Shown: positions 21,254 through 33,602, counted from the first letter of the stretch. The stretch is 64,000 nt of DNA from Engraulis encrasicolus (GCF_034702125.1 NC_085862.1:9953191-10017190), one strand, 5' to 3'. The notes: a model not told the origin generated them from the sequence alone. Numbers and translations are program-made.

Positions 21254-22502
21254 ATAAAAGACAGTACACCTGAATCAGATGTATTTGTCATAATGCATTT
21301 CTTAACCTCAGCAATGGTTTTTAAACAAACCCACAAATGTATATGTATACACTGTATAGTATAAAAGAAGGACTGAAGTGTTACAATATCATACATCACA
21401 CACACACACACGCACACACCACACACACATCGTCGGATCATCTCCTCTTTTGGGGGTTACACATAGCCGCTGCTCAACGGTGGGGGTGATGGCTGCCTCT
21501 AACGTGGAGAAGTGTCAAAGTCTTGCTGTAGTGTAGGTCCGCTTTACTTGTCCTTGTCCGCTTTACTTGTCCTTGCCCGCTCTCTCTCACTGTTGCACAG
21601 TAGTGTAGTGCTGCCTATTGAAACATGTGGTAGAAATTATGGGAAGTGATGATTTTGTTTATTCTGTTAATACATTCTGAGGTTACTGAGAGGTATGAAA
21701 TTACCTGCTTAGGATGCCATGGTATGTGAACGGCTTCATTTTTGGCGCAAAATGGTTGATGACGTTGTGGATTATGAGCTGATGTCTGGTGACCTGATGC
21801 CATTTTGTTGATGTCCTTCACCTAGCCAGTGTCATTGAGGTCATCAAAGTTTCCGGCCGCCTTGTCTGTAATGACAGGATATAACAGTATTAAGAACATG
21901 ACATATCACTGTCGCTCAGTAGTATTCTACATCTTGTCCAGACAGTGTACAATAATTCTAATTGTAAAGTGTAGAGTGTAAAGGGTTAACAAACTGGCCA
22001 CACCCTTGGATGCCAGGCATGTTCTAATCACCACTCAGACTGTGTTTGTAGAGAATCTGAAGAAGACTGTTGAGGTACGTTATCCTGCCATGAAAAAATA
22101 AAACGCAACAAAAACGATTCTAAGTGTGCAGACTCCTCACTCTGAAAACTACAGTTGACATTCGTACTGCACCTGTGTGCACAATCCTCTCCTTCAAGTA
22201 AAAGTATTCAAACTACACGGTGACTGTGGTACACTTTTTAGGTACATGTGTGTAGAAAATTTAATTCAGACTTGCGATTTGCATACGATGTGGTTGTGTT
22301 TGGGTACCCGTACACCTGGAAGGAACCCATGTCTGGGTACAGACAAGGGTTTGACATTAATGTTTTGCTCTCCGGCCACAGTTGGGTTTTCCCAAGTCAC
22401 TAGCCACTCTGGTTTTCTGCTTGCCACATTTTTGCTCACAGTTCTTTTCATTATCATGCTAAACCAAGAGGGTTAGAGATATGAACACATAATTTCTACA
22501 TG

Positions 22503-23660
22503 TACAGTGGCTCCCAAAAGTCTACACACCCCTCTTCAAATGTCAGGTTTTTGTGATGTAAAAAAAAATAGAAAGACAAATAAATTCACAGCTTTTCCCT
22601 CCTTCAATCGAAACTATTAATCAATGCAATGCAATGCAAAAATGTACACGCCCCTAAATTAATACTTAGTTGCAGCACCTTTGGCCTTCATTACAACACA
22701 GTCTTTTGTGGGTAAGAGTCTCAGCATGGCACACATTAATATGGCAATATTCGTTCACCCCTGTTTTGTGCCAAATATACCCTTTCGAATTATGACCAAA
22801 AAGTTAAATCTCGGTGGAGTACATTTTGCAAAAAATACTTCTGTAATCTCCCAAATGCATGTGGGAAGATGTATTATGGTCAGGTGAAACCGAGGTTTAA
22901 TATTTTGGACATAATTACAAAAGGTAACAACACCTCATTGCCAAGGTAACACCAAGCGTTAAGTGAAGCATGAAGGTGACAGCATCATGCTATGTGATTA
23001 TCGTTCTTCAGTTGTAACTGGGGCTTAAGTCATGGAGGTTGGCATTTAGAACAGTTCCACAGGGGCCATTGTAGTGGCATAAAGGGGGAGGGGATGGGCC
23101 AGTGAAGTTAAAGTCCATATGCCTCTGTGAATAGATGTGATTTCAACGTAGCCAGTGTGGGGGCCTGGTGTATGTTGGGAGGTAGACTGTTCCAGAGTGT
23201 GGGGGCAGCAACACAAAAAGCTCTGTCACCAACAGTATGGAGTCTGGCTCGGGGGATGATGAGATTGTCCTTTTCAGAAGACCGCAGAGACCTGGACTGG
23301 GAGTGGGAGAGTTCAGTCCTGTATGACACGGAACATCTGTTGGGCAATCTGAGGAGGACTGTGCAGATGAGATGCATTCGCAATCTGTCAGATTTGGAGT
23401 ACTTTTTGCAAAGATACGTGTACAAATATTGTCACTTCTATGTTTGCCATGCTGATAGACTCTTACCCAAAAAGACTGAGTGCGGTGATAGAAGCCAAAG
23501 GTGCTGCAACAAGGTATTAGTTTAAGGGTGTGCATATTTATGCAACAATGTTAATAGAAGTTTTATTTTCTATTCTTCCCTTTTAAAGCTTTAAGTTTGT
23601 TTTCTGTCATTTTTTACGTAACAAAAACCTGGAATTTGAACAGGGGTGTGTAGATGTTTA
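22503..23660 (+). mobile_element. Degenerate Tc1/mariner-like element
   Basis: Begins TACAGTGGCTCCCAAAAGTC with CTACACACCCCTCTTCAAAT. The inverted match ATTTGAACAGGGGTGTGTAG lies at 23635-23655. Internal fragments such as GAAGGTGACAGCATCATGCT correspond to Tc1 transposase sequence but are broken by stops. A LINE fragment interrupts it. Confidence 0.75.
23108..23425 (-). pseudogene. LINE reverse-transcriptase C-terminal fragment
   Basis: The minus-strand frame carries GDRAFCVAAPTLWNSLPPNI and then TLATLKSHLF, the typical end of an L2/CR1-type LINE ORF2. Upstream catalytic motifs are absent, so this is a 5'-truncated insertion inside the Tc1-like element. Confidence 0.8.
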
Positions 23661-25404
23661 CCTCAATCTAACAGCTTCATCCCGTTTCATCTTCCGTCTC
23701 GGATTGATGTTGAGGAGCCTGGTCGGTAGCATACCTGCAAGTGCTTCTTCCACCGCCTGAAAATAAATAATGCAAGAGGGAATAATATAGACCGATTGGT
23801 AAGAGTATGCACCAAGCAGCTGAGCTGTCTGCTCATTTCGAGAGCTGTAAACGATTACATTACGGCCATAGAAAGAAGGCTGGCTGCACTGCTGACAAGT
23901 TCATGAATCTTGATGTAACAGAGCACGTAATTTTAGCATCAACAGGATGTGACGCAAAAACGTACATCCATTCAACAGGGCAAATATTTGATGATGTTAT
24001 CACCATCTTATAACAATGACGACTTGGCCTGTATTATAGTTCTCAGAGTCACCAAGAATGCCCAGCTTCCTGCTTGTTTAGCATGACACAGTAGGTCATG
24101 CTCGCATTAATTAGTTAGCCTACTAGCCTACTAAAGGACTTGTATTTATAATCAACATAAATCCACCACCAACAACTGAACTAGCCTAGTGGTCTATTTA
24201 CATGTCAAACATGTCCCACACAGCACAGAAAGAAAAGAAAAGAGAAGAGAATTCATTGTAAGCTGGTCTTTGTCATTCACACACTTTGACAGTGTTTCCT
24301 AAATTGTGGCAGACAAGTGTCTTGAGAGCAAATACCTACCTAGGATCTTAAACAGCACCTTCCTGCATTCTGGCGTCCAACTTCAGGAATGGTTCATCAT
24401 CTCTGTATGACAGCATGCACAGAATTAGTGGTCAATATACAACATTTTTATAAAAGTAAGAGTATGCACATCCCACCTCGCTGAGGCCAGGTGCAGGACA
24501 AAGGCGCGTCTAATAGTGGAACAGAGTAGAAGCCCGCATCCTGTGGCTCCGCTTTGAAAATGTATTCAGGTCATACAACCATGAAGACCCTGTTGGGGGT
24601 CAGCTGCTCTATGTTCCCACAGCCCATTGGTCCCACAGCTTATTCTTGCTGCTCCATGTTCCCACAGTTATTCCCACGACTATTCAAATATAGGCCATAT
24701 GTTCCACACCTGTTTATTCTTAACACTACTACATAAGCTTGAGGCAGTTTTGAAAACTATCTCTGAACTACAGGAAGCCACATCTTGAGCAGTCACCTAT
24801 AGCAGAAATGACAAGATCTGAAACGAACTGACTAATTTGAAAGAAAGGGCCCAGTGCATTAAAAAAGAGAATGCAGACAGCCTATTTCAGGGGACTCAGA
24901 GATACTAGGCAGGGCACAGCATAGAGAGAGATCCAGGAGCGGTGGCGTCTAAACGTGACAGAAATCCAAGTTAAAACTTTAGAAAAGTGAGTTATTAAAA
25001 AGTCGTTGGACTCGGAGGGAGGAGCACTGCGCAGAACATAAGGGGCCAAAACATACCAAGGCGGAACGGTCGCGGGACGAACGCGGTCTTTATGCTAAAG
25101 TTTAGTTTCGGCCGGCGTGTTTTTCTCTGCCTTTCACACTGACAGCGTCGGCGTGCGCGGCCAGTCCTGTTCAAAACCCTCCCCACAGCCAAAGCTAGCA
25201 TGCTACTTTGCAATTCATTTGAATGAGACACCGCGGAACGGTGCAATTATCTCCAGCACATACATTAATTCTCCAGTCTTGTCTAAATTTAAATGTAGGC
25301 TATTCCTATGGCGAACTATTCTCAGTTCATTATTATTATTATTATTATTATTATTAGAGGGTTGCTAAACACATGTCAGTTGAATATTGACTGAACAAAC
25401 TAAC

Positions 25405-26027
25405 CTCGGTCTGCGAATGATGATTCTCCTCTTTGGCCTCTCTGAAGTCCAGGCGAAGTTGGCACAGCATCCTTTATAAGCTTTGTGATACCACGGGCGG
25501 TCTTTACAAAACACTGCTTCTCAAAGTGCTCAGAGCAAACCTTGGTCTCAGCGTTGATCTGTAACCATGAATACCAGGGTATGCATTTTAGTTCGTTAGC
25601 AAAACAACTTGATTTTGGCACAAGTAGGCCTATGCTACTGGTTCTGGTAGCACAAAATCAGTGGCCATCGGATCGCTTACCACACAATTAAAAGCCTAAT
25701 CTTGAAATAGCGATCTGAAAATATCATATAAATGTAGCGTTGTGTAATTACACATTCATATTTTTTTATTTCACCGAGGCATTCGCGTCATTAGGCTACG
25801 TGAGTCATGACAAGTTTGGCGAGCTAGCTTATTTGTGCTAGCTGATGCGTATGATTGAACATAATTTTGCATCTTACCTTGAAATATGGACCAGGATCAC
25901 TCTTGATGTGATTTATACATTCACGGCGAAGTGCCTGCTCTTTGGGGAAACGGTGGAAAGTCTGTCCACGGAAGGATTTTTTTCTCTTTGAGGACGAACA
26001 TTTGGGCACACAACAGTGAGGCGCCAT
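25405..26027 (-). CDS. THAP-domain gene, first two exons
   Basis: Exon 1 (25878-26027) starts MAPHCCVPKCSSSKRKKSF and contains TFHRFPKEQALRRECI. Exon 2 (25405-25558) begins at an acceptor TTACAG and carries KVCSEHFEKQCF and KDAVPT. Joined in frame they form a C2CH THAP zinc finger: Cys5/6, Cys10, Cys58 and His61, with the AVPT box at 81-84. THAP domains bind DNA and occur in P-element-type transposases and in host regulators. The Trp normally found after LRR-K/E is Cys here (TGT instead of TGG), which may weaken the fold. Later exons are uncertain: an exon-like segment at about 23693-23757 meets an early stop in the expected phase. Its place inside the inverted repeats suggests it belongs to the transposon. 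Confidence 0.75.
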
Positions 26028-26194
26028 GACAGCTGGTGCGTTGCCGAATGTACCCCTGAAGTGTACCCCTCAACGTCTTTAGAACGTTCCGGGTGAATAA
26101 GGCGAACATAGACATAGCATATTGACACAATGTTTTCATCCACCAAAAAATAAAATGGGTTTACGAATAAAGAGGTGAATGCCCTTGTCAGCAG

Positions 26195-26520
26195 CAGCCG
26201 TGAGTTGCGTTTCAGTTGTGTTTCAAAGGTGGTCGGTTGCAGTCACCGTAGCAACGATAGTCTATCAACAATTGAGATCTGAGATCTGTGTTTGACTATT
26301 ATGGACTAAACAAACTCATTTGTTATGCTAACCAGTGGGAGGAGATAATTTAAATATTCATATCTCTGCTCGCGCGCGTGAGGAAATTCATGTCACCTCT
26401 CGCGCGTGAGACGGTGTTTGCGCGCGCGTGGCAGCGTTTACGCGCGCGCGCAGAGCAAAATCGCGCGCGCGCAGAATAAAATACCTCGCGTATGCAGTAA
26501 GTGGCGCTCGTGGACCTTTA
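26195..26520 (-). repeat. Right terminal inverted repeat of the THAP transposon
   Basis: Reverse complement of 19068-19355 with small indels, including one extra CG-rich unit near 26420-26440. The THAP start codon lies about 170 bp inside it. Confidence 0.8.
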
Positions 26521-27060
26521 GTCCCGATTTTAACACCATATTCTAATGGCCGCCATATTGTCATCTCAGTAAAGAAGAGATACTCAAGTCTGATTATGAT
26601 AATGACGTGATAATAACATTGATTTGCAATTTGACTCACAGGCTGTCGTAGCCGCTGGGGGCCCAACTAAACTTTCCCAAATTTACCATGACAAGGCCCC
26701 CCATAAACCGCTACATCCCAGCCATGTCCCCCCCTGACATGGGCCGTGCCACACTATTTGTTTACGTGCACCTGCCTTCATAACTTGACAACCAACCTGC
26801 TGTGGCCCCCCAAGCATCCCTTCACGCCCCTCACATGGGCCCTCGGCCCCCACGTTTAAAAACCACCACAATAGGCCTAGGCCCAAACATTTCTGCTCTT
26901 GTGTTGTCACACAGCTCTTTTCCATCCGGCTCCGCAAATCCTTTCTAATGGCCGCCATGTTGTCATCTCAACAAGGAAGAGATACTCAAGTCTGATTATG
27001 ATAATAATGACGTGATAATAACATTGATTTGCAATTTGACTCACGGGCTGTCGTGGCCGG
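26521..27060. repeat. Direct repeat units, right flank of THAP transposon
   Basis: Two copies of the 350-bp unit also seen at 18560-19067, with landmarks GATTATGATAATGACGTGAT, ATTTACCATGACAAGGCC and AATGGCCGCCAT. Confidence 0.7.
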
Positions 27061-27317
27061 GAGGGGAGGGCGGGCTGGGCCAAGGCGCCGGGTCGGGAAC
27101 CAGTGTGGCGGTGGGTTCTGTGGATCCAGCGCTGGGTCGGGTCTCCGTGTCCGTATTCAGATCAGTACCAAACTGGGCGGTGTGCCGATTAATCCAGGCC
27201 AGAGCTAATCTCACACACACACAGAGGTGACAAGCGGCTTGATATCAGGAAGAGGGGTCATGTGACCCTGGGAGAGACCTGCATGCTGAGTAGATGAGGA
27301 TTAGCCTATAGGTACAC

Positions 27318-27475
27318 TCAGGGCCGCTGACAGCTTTGACTGGGTCCAGGACAATGTCATCTGAAAGGGCCCCCTCACTCAATACATGCAATGTAATGAG
27401 GACCAAATAGGCCCCCATTCTCCTTGGGCCCAGGACAACTGACCCCTTTGTCCCCCCATGTCAGCTTCCCTGGGT
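27318..27475. mobile_element. MITE (CAGGGCCGCTGACAG ends), copy 1
   Basis: Starts CAGGGCCGCTGACAGC and ends ATGTCAGCTTCCCTG. The related element at 32890-33044 ends TGTTGGCGGCCCTG. Confidence 0.7.
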
Positions 27476-27536
27476 ACACTATACTGTGGTAGTGAGTCAG
27501 TGTGTGTGTGTTTGGGGGTAGGGGGTTGAGCGAGTA

Positions 27537-28020
27537 AGTTATAGTAAATATAATATAATATAACATAATATAATATACTGTAATATAATAATATATAATA
27601 GGCCTATAATATCATATATCATATCAGTGTTTCCCAACCAGGGGTATGTGTACCACTAGGGGTCATGAGCACACTGCAGGTGGTACTTGGAAAAATGTAA
27701 TTTTAACAAATGCATGGAGCATAGTCACACTGGAATAGAAAAAGTGATGTAAAAAATGAGTTAGGGGATACTCATGGCACAATGAATAGGCTTAGGGGGT
27801 ACATGACACAAAAATGGTTGGGAAACACTCTCATATCCTATCATATAATGTTGAGTGAGTGAGTTATAGTGAATATAATATAATATAAAATAACATATAG
27901 CAATATAATTTAATATAACATAATATAATATAATGGGCCTATAATATCTTATCATATTATCTCATATCGTATCATATCATATCAATAGCATACTGTATAC
28001 TGATAAGCCTGGCAATATAT
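27537..28020. repeat. (TATAA)-type AT repeat with hAT MITE inside
   Basis: ATAATATAATATAA-like runs surround an element at 27627-27829. That element starts CAGTGTTTCCCAACCAGGGG and ends TGGTTGGGAAACACT, the termini of a hAT MITE. Confidence 0.75.
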
Positions 28021-28420
28021 TATTGATCATTTCACTTTAGGATGATAACAGTTTACTTTGGCATGAAAACGTTATAAGGAAGTTCAAGTGCAACTTCTCT
28101 GAAGAGAGAAAGTGAAACGGTTGTGCTACATGCCATGCAAGTTTAAGTTTACTGGAAGGAGGGGCAGGAGGGAAAACCTGTTCAGAGCAGGATGTGCCAC
28201 TAGTAGATGGCTGATCCAAGTCCAAGCACTTCTTACTGCAGCATCGACCCTAAATTTGTCACGAAAAAGTCTCTGCTTTCCTTCATACCTTTTCTATAAC
28301 TTTTAGATACCCATGCTTCCTTGTTGGTTGCTCATGCGAAACTAGCACTCTCACTTGCAAGTTTATTGCCTATCTCTTAGAGCTATTTTAAGATGAAATT
28401 TAGTACGAGGATCACTATTT

Positions 28421-28752
28421 AGGGCAGTCATGGGTGAGCGGTTAGAGCGTCAGACTTGCATCCCAGAGGTTGCCGGTTCGACTCCCGACCCGCCAGGTTG
28501 GTGGGGGGAGTAATCAACCAGTGCTCTCCCCCATCCTCCTCCATGACTGAGGTACCCTGAGCATGGTACCGTCCCACCGCACTGCTCCCCATGGGGCGCC
28601 ACTGAGGGCTGCCCCCTTGCACGGGTGAGGCATAAATGCAATTTCGTTGTGTGCAGTGTGCAGTGTTCACTTGTGTGCTGTGGAGTGCTGTGTCACAATG
28701 ACAATGGGAGTTGGAGTTTCCCAATGGGCTTTCACTTTCACTTTCACTTTCT
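28421..28752 (+). mobile_element. tRNA-derived SINE with (CTTTCA)n tail
   Basis: A tRNA-like head (GGTGAGCGGTTAGAGCGTCA, B box GGTTCGACTCC) is followed by a body with CACTGAGGGCTGCCCCCTTG, AATTTCGTTGTGTGCAGTG and TCACAATGACAATGGGAG. It ends in CTTTCA repeats at about 28730-28752. Pol III A and B boxes are visible. Confidence 0.85.
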
Positions 28753-28849
28753 ATTTATGCTGGCCAAACATCCCCAAGAGGGATTGATTGTGTTTGCGAC
28801 TGGTTTTGATAGTGATATTGTTAAGTGTACTAATTGGGGATAATCTAAG

Positions 28850-29688
28850 TCAGTGGTTATTAAATGGGGTCCTGGGAGGGGACCCATGGTGGTCCATGGT
28901 CCATGTCCAAGGGGTCCATTAAAATATGTTCATACTGTGCACTGTACCGAGGTCATTTCCTGAGTATTCCTGTCTAGCTCTTCAGCTGTCTTGTCAAAAT
29001 AAAGACCCCCCAAAAAGTGCTTAAGGAGAAGTCTAGGTAAAATAAAAGTGCTGCGATTCATGATAGTGTTTCATTTCTGTGCTATTGAAATATTTAGTGT
29101 TGAGTTTCTCTTGAGCTCATTTTTCAGTCTCTGTCTCTTCTTCAGTCTCTGTGGTGTCCAAGTTATCTGATCCATTTGTATTCCAAAGCTCACTAAAGGC
29201 TCTCAGGTATCCTGCCCAAAGCAGGGCAAGTCTGGACAGCTCACATCACAGAAATCACTGCTCTCTGTATGTCTGAGAGTATTACACCATATAATAATAA
29301 AATAATATTCTTTTTTTAGTATATGCTTTTCACGTGACAAAATACAATGTTTGAGGACCTTGTAAAATACATGACAGACACAAAATACATTGGCCATGAG
29401 CATGTACTGGCCATGACGACACCTGGTTTAATATTAGTAGTAGTTATTATTATCATTATTATTATTAGTATTATTATTACTACTACTACTACTAGTACTA
29501 CTACTACTACTACTACTACTAATAATAATAGATTTAATGGATCTTTTATTTAATCAATGTACGGCACTGTGAGAATACAGTACCTCTAACATGATGTCCA
29601 GTGGCTTAACAACTGCCCCAAGGGTCAAATTATGTAGCACATATGAGGCTGAGGACCAAACAAATCGTCCACCTGTATGGGCACTGAT
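28850..29688. other. No gene seen; (ATT)n/(ACT)n microsatellite
   Basis: A triplet ATT/ACT run at about 29440-29530 and unique-looking sequence. A hAT-like head CAGTGGTTATTAAATGGGG occurs near 28851. Confidence 0.5.
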
Positions 29689-30066
29689 TAGGGATGCAAA
29701 TTATCTATTAACTCATTAATCATTAGTTGATAGAATTATCGATCGACTTACGATTAATTGATAAGCGGGTTTTCCCCCCAGAAATCTCAATGTTCCTAAG
29801 AAAAAAACCTACTTAATCTAAAAATTTAAATAAAAAATTGAGATAATATACCAAATTTCAATTAATTCTATTTCAATTCTTTAATCCAAAGGTGATTTAA
29901 ATATTGCCACTATTCAAACCCCTCTTCACACACACTCCCTTCACATGCCCATTGCACCTGGGTCTCTTGTCAGTTGAATTGTCGATTAATTGCGATTAAT
30001 ATTCTTTAATCGATTAACGTATTGATCGATTAAAGTTGATTAATCAGTTAATAGTTTGCATCCCTA
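29689..30066. mobile_element. hAT-like MITE (TAGGGATGCAAATTATC ends)
   Basis: Starts TAGGGATGCAAATTATCTAT and ends ATAGTTTGCATCCCTA. The interior has ATTAATCG motifs in both orientations. Confidence 0.75.
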
Positions 30067-30209
30067 CCACAGATAGCACACATATAATTTCACTTGTTCC
30101 AACCTCATGGCGGGCCAAATGTTTGCCATGTCCGTGCCGGATTCGGCCCCTGGGCCACCATTTGGAGACCACTCACTCATCTATAAGGGTTGAGCGGTTT
30201 GCCAGGAGC

Positions 30210-30417
30210 CAGTGTTGCCAGATTGGGCGGGTGCCCGCCCTTGGGATGAGTGTCGGCGGGCAAAAACGGGAAAAATTGGACATTTGGCGTTTTTTTAAGT
30301 CGTTTTGGGCCCAAAGAAGTCAATGTAATTTGTTGAATTTGGGCGGAATTTAGCGCATTTTGGCGGTTTTTGAGAACCTTTTGGGCGGGATTTGGTCAGA
30401 CACATCTGGCAACACTG
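30210..30417. mobile_element. MITE family C (CAGTGTTGCCAGAT), copy 1 with 8-bp TSD
   Basis: Ends CAGTGTTGCCAGATTGGGCG and CACATCTGGCAACACTG. The direct repeat CCAGGAGC flanks it at 30202-30209 and 30418-30425. A second copy is at 48664-48887 with TSD CTCCCAAC, and a diverged one lies near 16724. Confidence 0.9.
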
Positions 30418-30617
30418 CCAGGAGCCACTGTAACAGGACTTTGGCGATTTTGGCACTGGTGCTGGCGTTTGTCCCCAGTGACTAAGCCTTGAGTTGAGTC
30501 AGCTCTGATCCCAGTTTAACGCCCGCTGTGCTGCAACTGGGGCGTGAATCATCAGACTCCCTGCTGAAGGTTATGTCGCCCCAAGTGTTGGAAATCCAAC
30601 CACTATCTGTTTAACCC

Positions 30618-31351
30618 TTAAAGGGACACTGTGCAGGAAATGGTCAAAAAAGGTACTGCAACTATGCTGCTCATTGAAACTGGGCTGCCTATTGCCAAAT
30701 TTGGTCTTTATATGAAAGTTTACTAAGTAATAAACACATATTTTCTAGTATGGTCCAAATACAGTAATTTTTGCAGCTAAAAATGGCTATTTTTGGAAAT
30801 TCAAAATGGCGGACCATGGAGAAGATCCCCCTTTTCATGTATGAAAAGTGCAATTTTTCCACTCATAATGAACACTTTGAATTTGATGCTGGTGGTAAGT
30901 AGTATTCATGAAAAAGGTAACATTAGTGAATGGATAGCATGGATTCTGGAAATAAACAATTAAAAATCTCACACAGTGTCCCTTTAAAAGGGACACTGTG
31001 CAGGAAATGGTCAAAAAAGGTACTGCAACTATGCTGCTCATTGAAACTGAGCTGCCTATTGCCAAATTTGATCTTTACATGAAAGTTTACTGAGTAATAA
31101 ACAAATATTGTCTAGTATGGTCCAAGAAGAGTCATTTTTGCAGCTAAAAATGGCTATTTTTGGAAATTCAAAATGGCGGACCATGGAGAAGATCCCCCTT
31201 TTCATGTATGAAAAGTGCAATTTTTCCAGTCATAATGAATACTTAGAATTTTATGGTGGTGGTAAGTAGTCACGAAAAAGGTAACATTAGTGAATGGGCA
31301 GCATGAATTCTGGAAATAAACAACTAAACATCTCACACAGTGTCCCTTTAA
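30618..31351 (+). mobile_element. Two MITE family A copies in tandem
   Basis: Copies at 30618-30987 and 30985-31351 share the junction CCCTTTAAAAGGGACACTG and lie in the same orientation, so they overlap in the TTAA/terminal bases. Tandem insertion at a TTAA-like end is the likely route. Confidence 0.85.
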
Positions 31352-31384
31352 GACACTACCCCTGTTATAAATGAGTCGTTACAG

Positions 31385-31540
31385 GCCCTGTCGTGGACAA
31401 CCATGCGGCTGACCTGGGTTCAGTTCCCTGGGTCCTTTGCCGACCCCTCCCCGTCTCTCTCCCAATTCGCTTGCTGTCCACCTCTCACCCTGTCCTATCA
31501 AATTAAGTCGAAAAAGACCACCAAAAAAATCTTTAAAAAA
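31385..31540 (+). mobile_element. tRNA-derived SINE family, copy
   Basis: Body CTCCCCGTCTCTCTCCCAAT and tail CCTGTCCTATCAAATTAAGTC match the copy at 1450. Confidence 0.65.
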
Positions 31541-32096
31541 AATAATAATTTAGTTGTTACCAGAATGGCAATTACTAAGTCTTAATAACAATAATAAATA
31601 ATAATACTTTCGTTTTATAAAGCGCCTTTCAAAACACCCAAGGACGCCCAATGTGTAATGATATGATATAATTCATATTTTATTATGTATATAATAAACA
31701 TGATAATTAAAATATTCAACACTTTATTTGAGACCCCATGACAAGATAAAAAAGAGGACTTTTAAATAAAACAGAAACAAAATATCAATCAAATTACATT
31801 CTTGGAACGTTAACATACGCATTTGGTTGATTTTTTTCATAGTCGTTAAATAAAACTACAAAGAAAAACAGTTAAGTGGCCTTTTAAAGACAAAAAGGAA
31901 TGAATGACATCTTAAGCCATTTCACAACTCAGCATAGTACAGGCAGCGGGACTGAGCCGGGGTGGGCAACTAAATAGTCTGGTTGCCAGGATTGTAAACC
32001 CGCGAATGTTGAGTACACCAAAGTTTTGTAAAACAAATGTGTAATATGGGTCCCAAGTATATAGAAACTGGCGGATGCTAACTTGTCTAAGTATAT
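31541..32096. other. Dispersed repeat fragment, no gene
   Basis: Includes the fish-repeat landmark TATAAAGCGCCTTTCAAAAC near 31615. No coding signal seen. Confidence 0.45.
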
Positions 32097-32388
32097 CTAG
32101 GGCTGCTCGATAATGAGAAAATTAACATTTCTTTTGAAGACAAATAATTGTGCTAAACAATTCACAATCTTCCTACCCGTCAGCAGTGTGAGTGGAGGAC
32201 CATAGAGAAACACACAGTGGTGTTCTGCATGAGTGTTGGGCAGCAAGTCTGCTCTGTGCTCACAATGGCTCAACCTAACTTTTGGCAGAACAGGCAAATT
32301 ACAAAAATATTGCTTCAAATCGATACTATGAAATTTGACATTGTTTGACAGCCATATTAATATAATTTCAATATATTGCACAGCCCTA
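32097..32388. mobile_element. hAT-like MITE (TAGGGCTGCTCGATA ends)
   Basis: Starts CTAGGGCTGCTCGATAATG and ends AATATATTGCACAGCCCTA. Confidence 0.75.
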
Positions 32389-33602
32389 AGTATATCTACA
32401 TACTGGGGACCTACACAGTATTACATATTTCTAAAAAAAAAAACTTCGGTGTACTCAACATTTCTGAGTTCACGATGGGGATCTATGGGCTGGCAACAGT
32501 AGATCAAAACATCGCATCACCTGATGAGGATAAATGAAGCAGAACAAAACTGACAACACAGCACTAAAGCAACAGACGGCACAACAGCACGAGACATGAC
32601 ATATGCAACAACACATGCCATGAATATACTGTATGTATAATAACAATACATGGCACACAGCTAAGGCAGAAATGACAGCTGAACAAAGCAAGACATCAAA
32701 CGCAGCATAACCAAAAAGAAAGCACATCAAACAGTGCTTAAAACTGACAATGATTTGTGGTCACTTGTATGAAACGTTTTTTTTTTTTTTGCTGCAGCAT
32801 TTGTTTGAAGGAATGGCTGAGGGATTTTTAAGCCAAGGAGGAGAAGTAATTAAAAACTGCTGCCTGGCACACACACTTGTGTGTGTGTGCAGGGCCGCTG
32901 ACAGGTTTTGCTGGGCCCGGGGCAAAGTCATCTGAAAGGGCCCCCTACCCAATACATACAATGTAATGGAGACCCAATTCTGGGCCCCCTATCTCCCTTG
33001 GCCCGGGACAACATACCCCGTTGTCCCCCCCTGTTGGCGGCCCTGTGTGTGTGTGTGCGTGCGTGTGTGCGTGTGCGTGTGTGTGTGTGAGAGAGAAAGA
33101 GATTATGTAAGTAAGGAATCTTAATCAGACAGGCTGTGTCTTCATCTGTCTGTGGCATTATGTAAGTGAGTGCTCATATGGCCGTGCATAAACTCCATCA
33201 CGCATATGGCACAGAGCACAGCACACTCGAGTGGTTTCAAGAAATCAACGCAAATATTTGACAAGTACACATTAGGAGGGTTTTACAGTGTTGTTGACTT
33301 TAAAACTTCCTATGAAGTATTATGACTGGATTACATCCTTCCAGTCTGGGGTGCATTTCTGGAGAGCGTACATCCTTCCAGCCTGGGGTGCATTTCTGGA
33401 AAGCGTACTTGCTAACTACTTTGTTGGTTGCAGTGCAATTTCCCATTGGCAACTACCGAAACTGCTAACTGCTAACAACTACACTTTCCAGAAATGCACC
33501 CCAGATATCACAACAGGCAAAAACATTGATATGACAAAAGTTACCCATGGACTTGCATGGGTCTGGTAACATTTCCCAAAGGCTGTCTCAGCAGAGCAGA
33601 TA
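32389..33602. other. MITE 32890-33044 and GT-rich repeat; no gene
   Basis: Holds the CAGGGCCGCTGACAG element (32890-33044) and a GTGTGTGCGTGCG run (33041-33088). An inverted GGGGTGCATTTCTGGA element occupies about 33350-33505. No exon recognised. Confidence 0.55.

Larger units (their letters stand above)
19068..26520. mobile_element. 7.45-kb DNA transposon with CG-rich terminal inverted repeats and THAP gene
   Basis: The left end AAAGGTCCACGAGCGCCACT (19068) reappears inverted at the right end, finishing at 26520. The inverted match continues about 290-325 bp, with insertions, through several alternating CG tracts and the ATATGAATATTTAAAT block to about 19355 and 26195. Between them lie a THAP zinc-finger reading frame on the minus strand, a Tc1-like element (22503-23660) and a LINE fragment. 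No RNase-H-like transposase domain was recognised, so autonomy is unproven. The P-element/THAP9 type is one possible relation. Confidence 0.7.

Noticed and set aside
28421..28500. tRNA gene candidates at 28421, 34628, 3233 and 1450
   Set aside because: A and B boxes are present but the cloverleaf is degenerate and SINE bodies and tails follow; they are tRNA-derived SINE heads.
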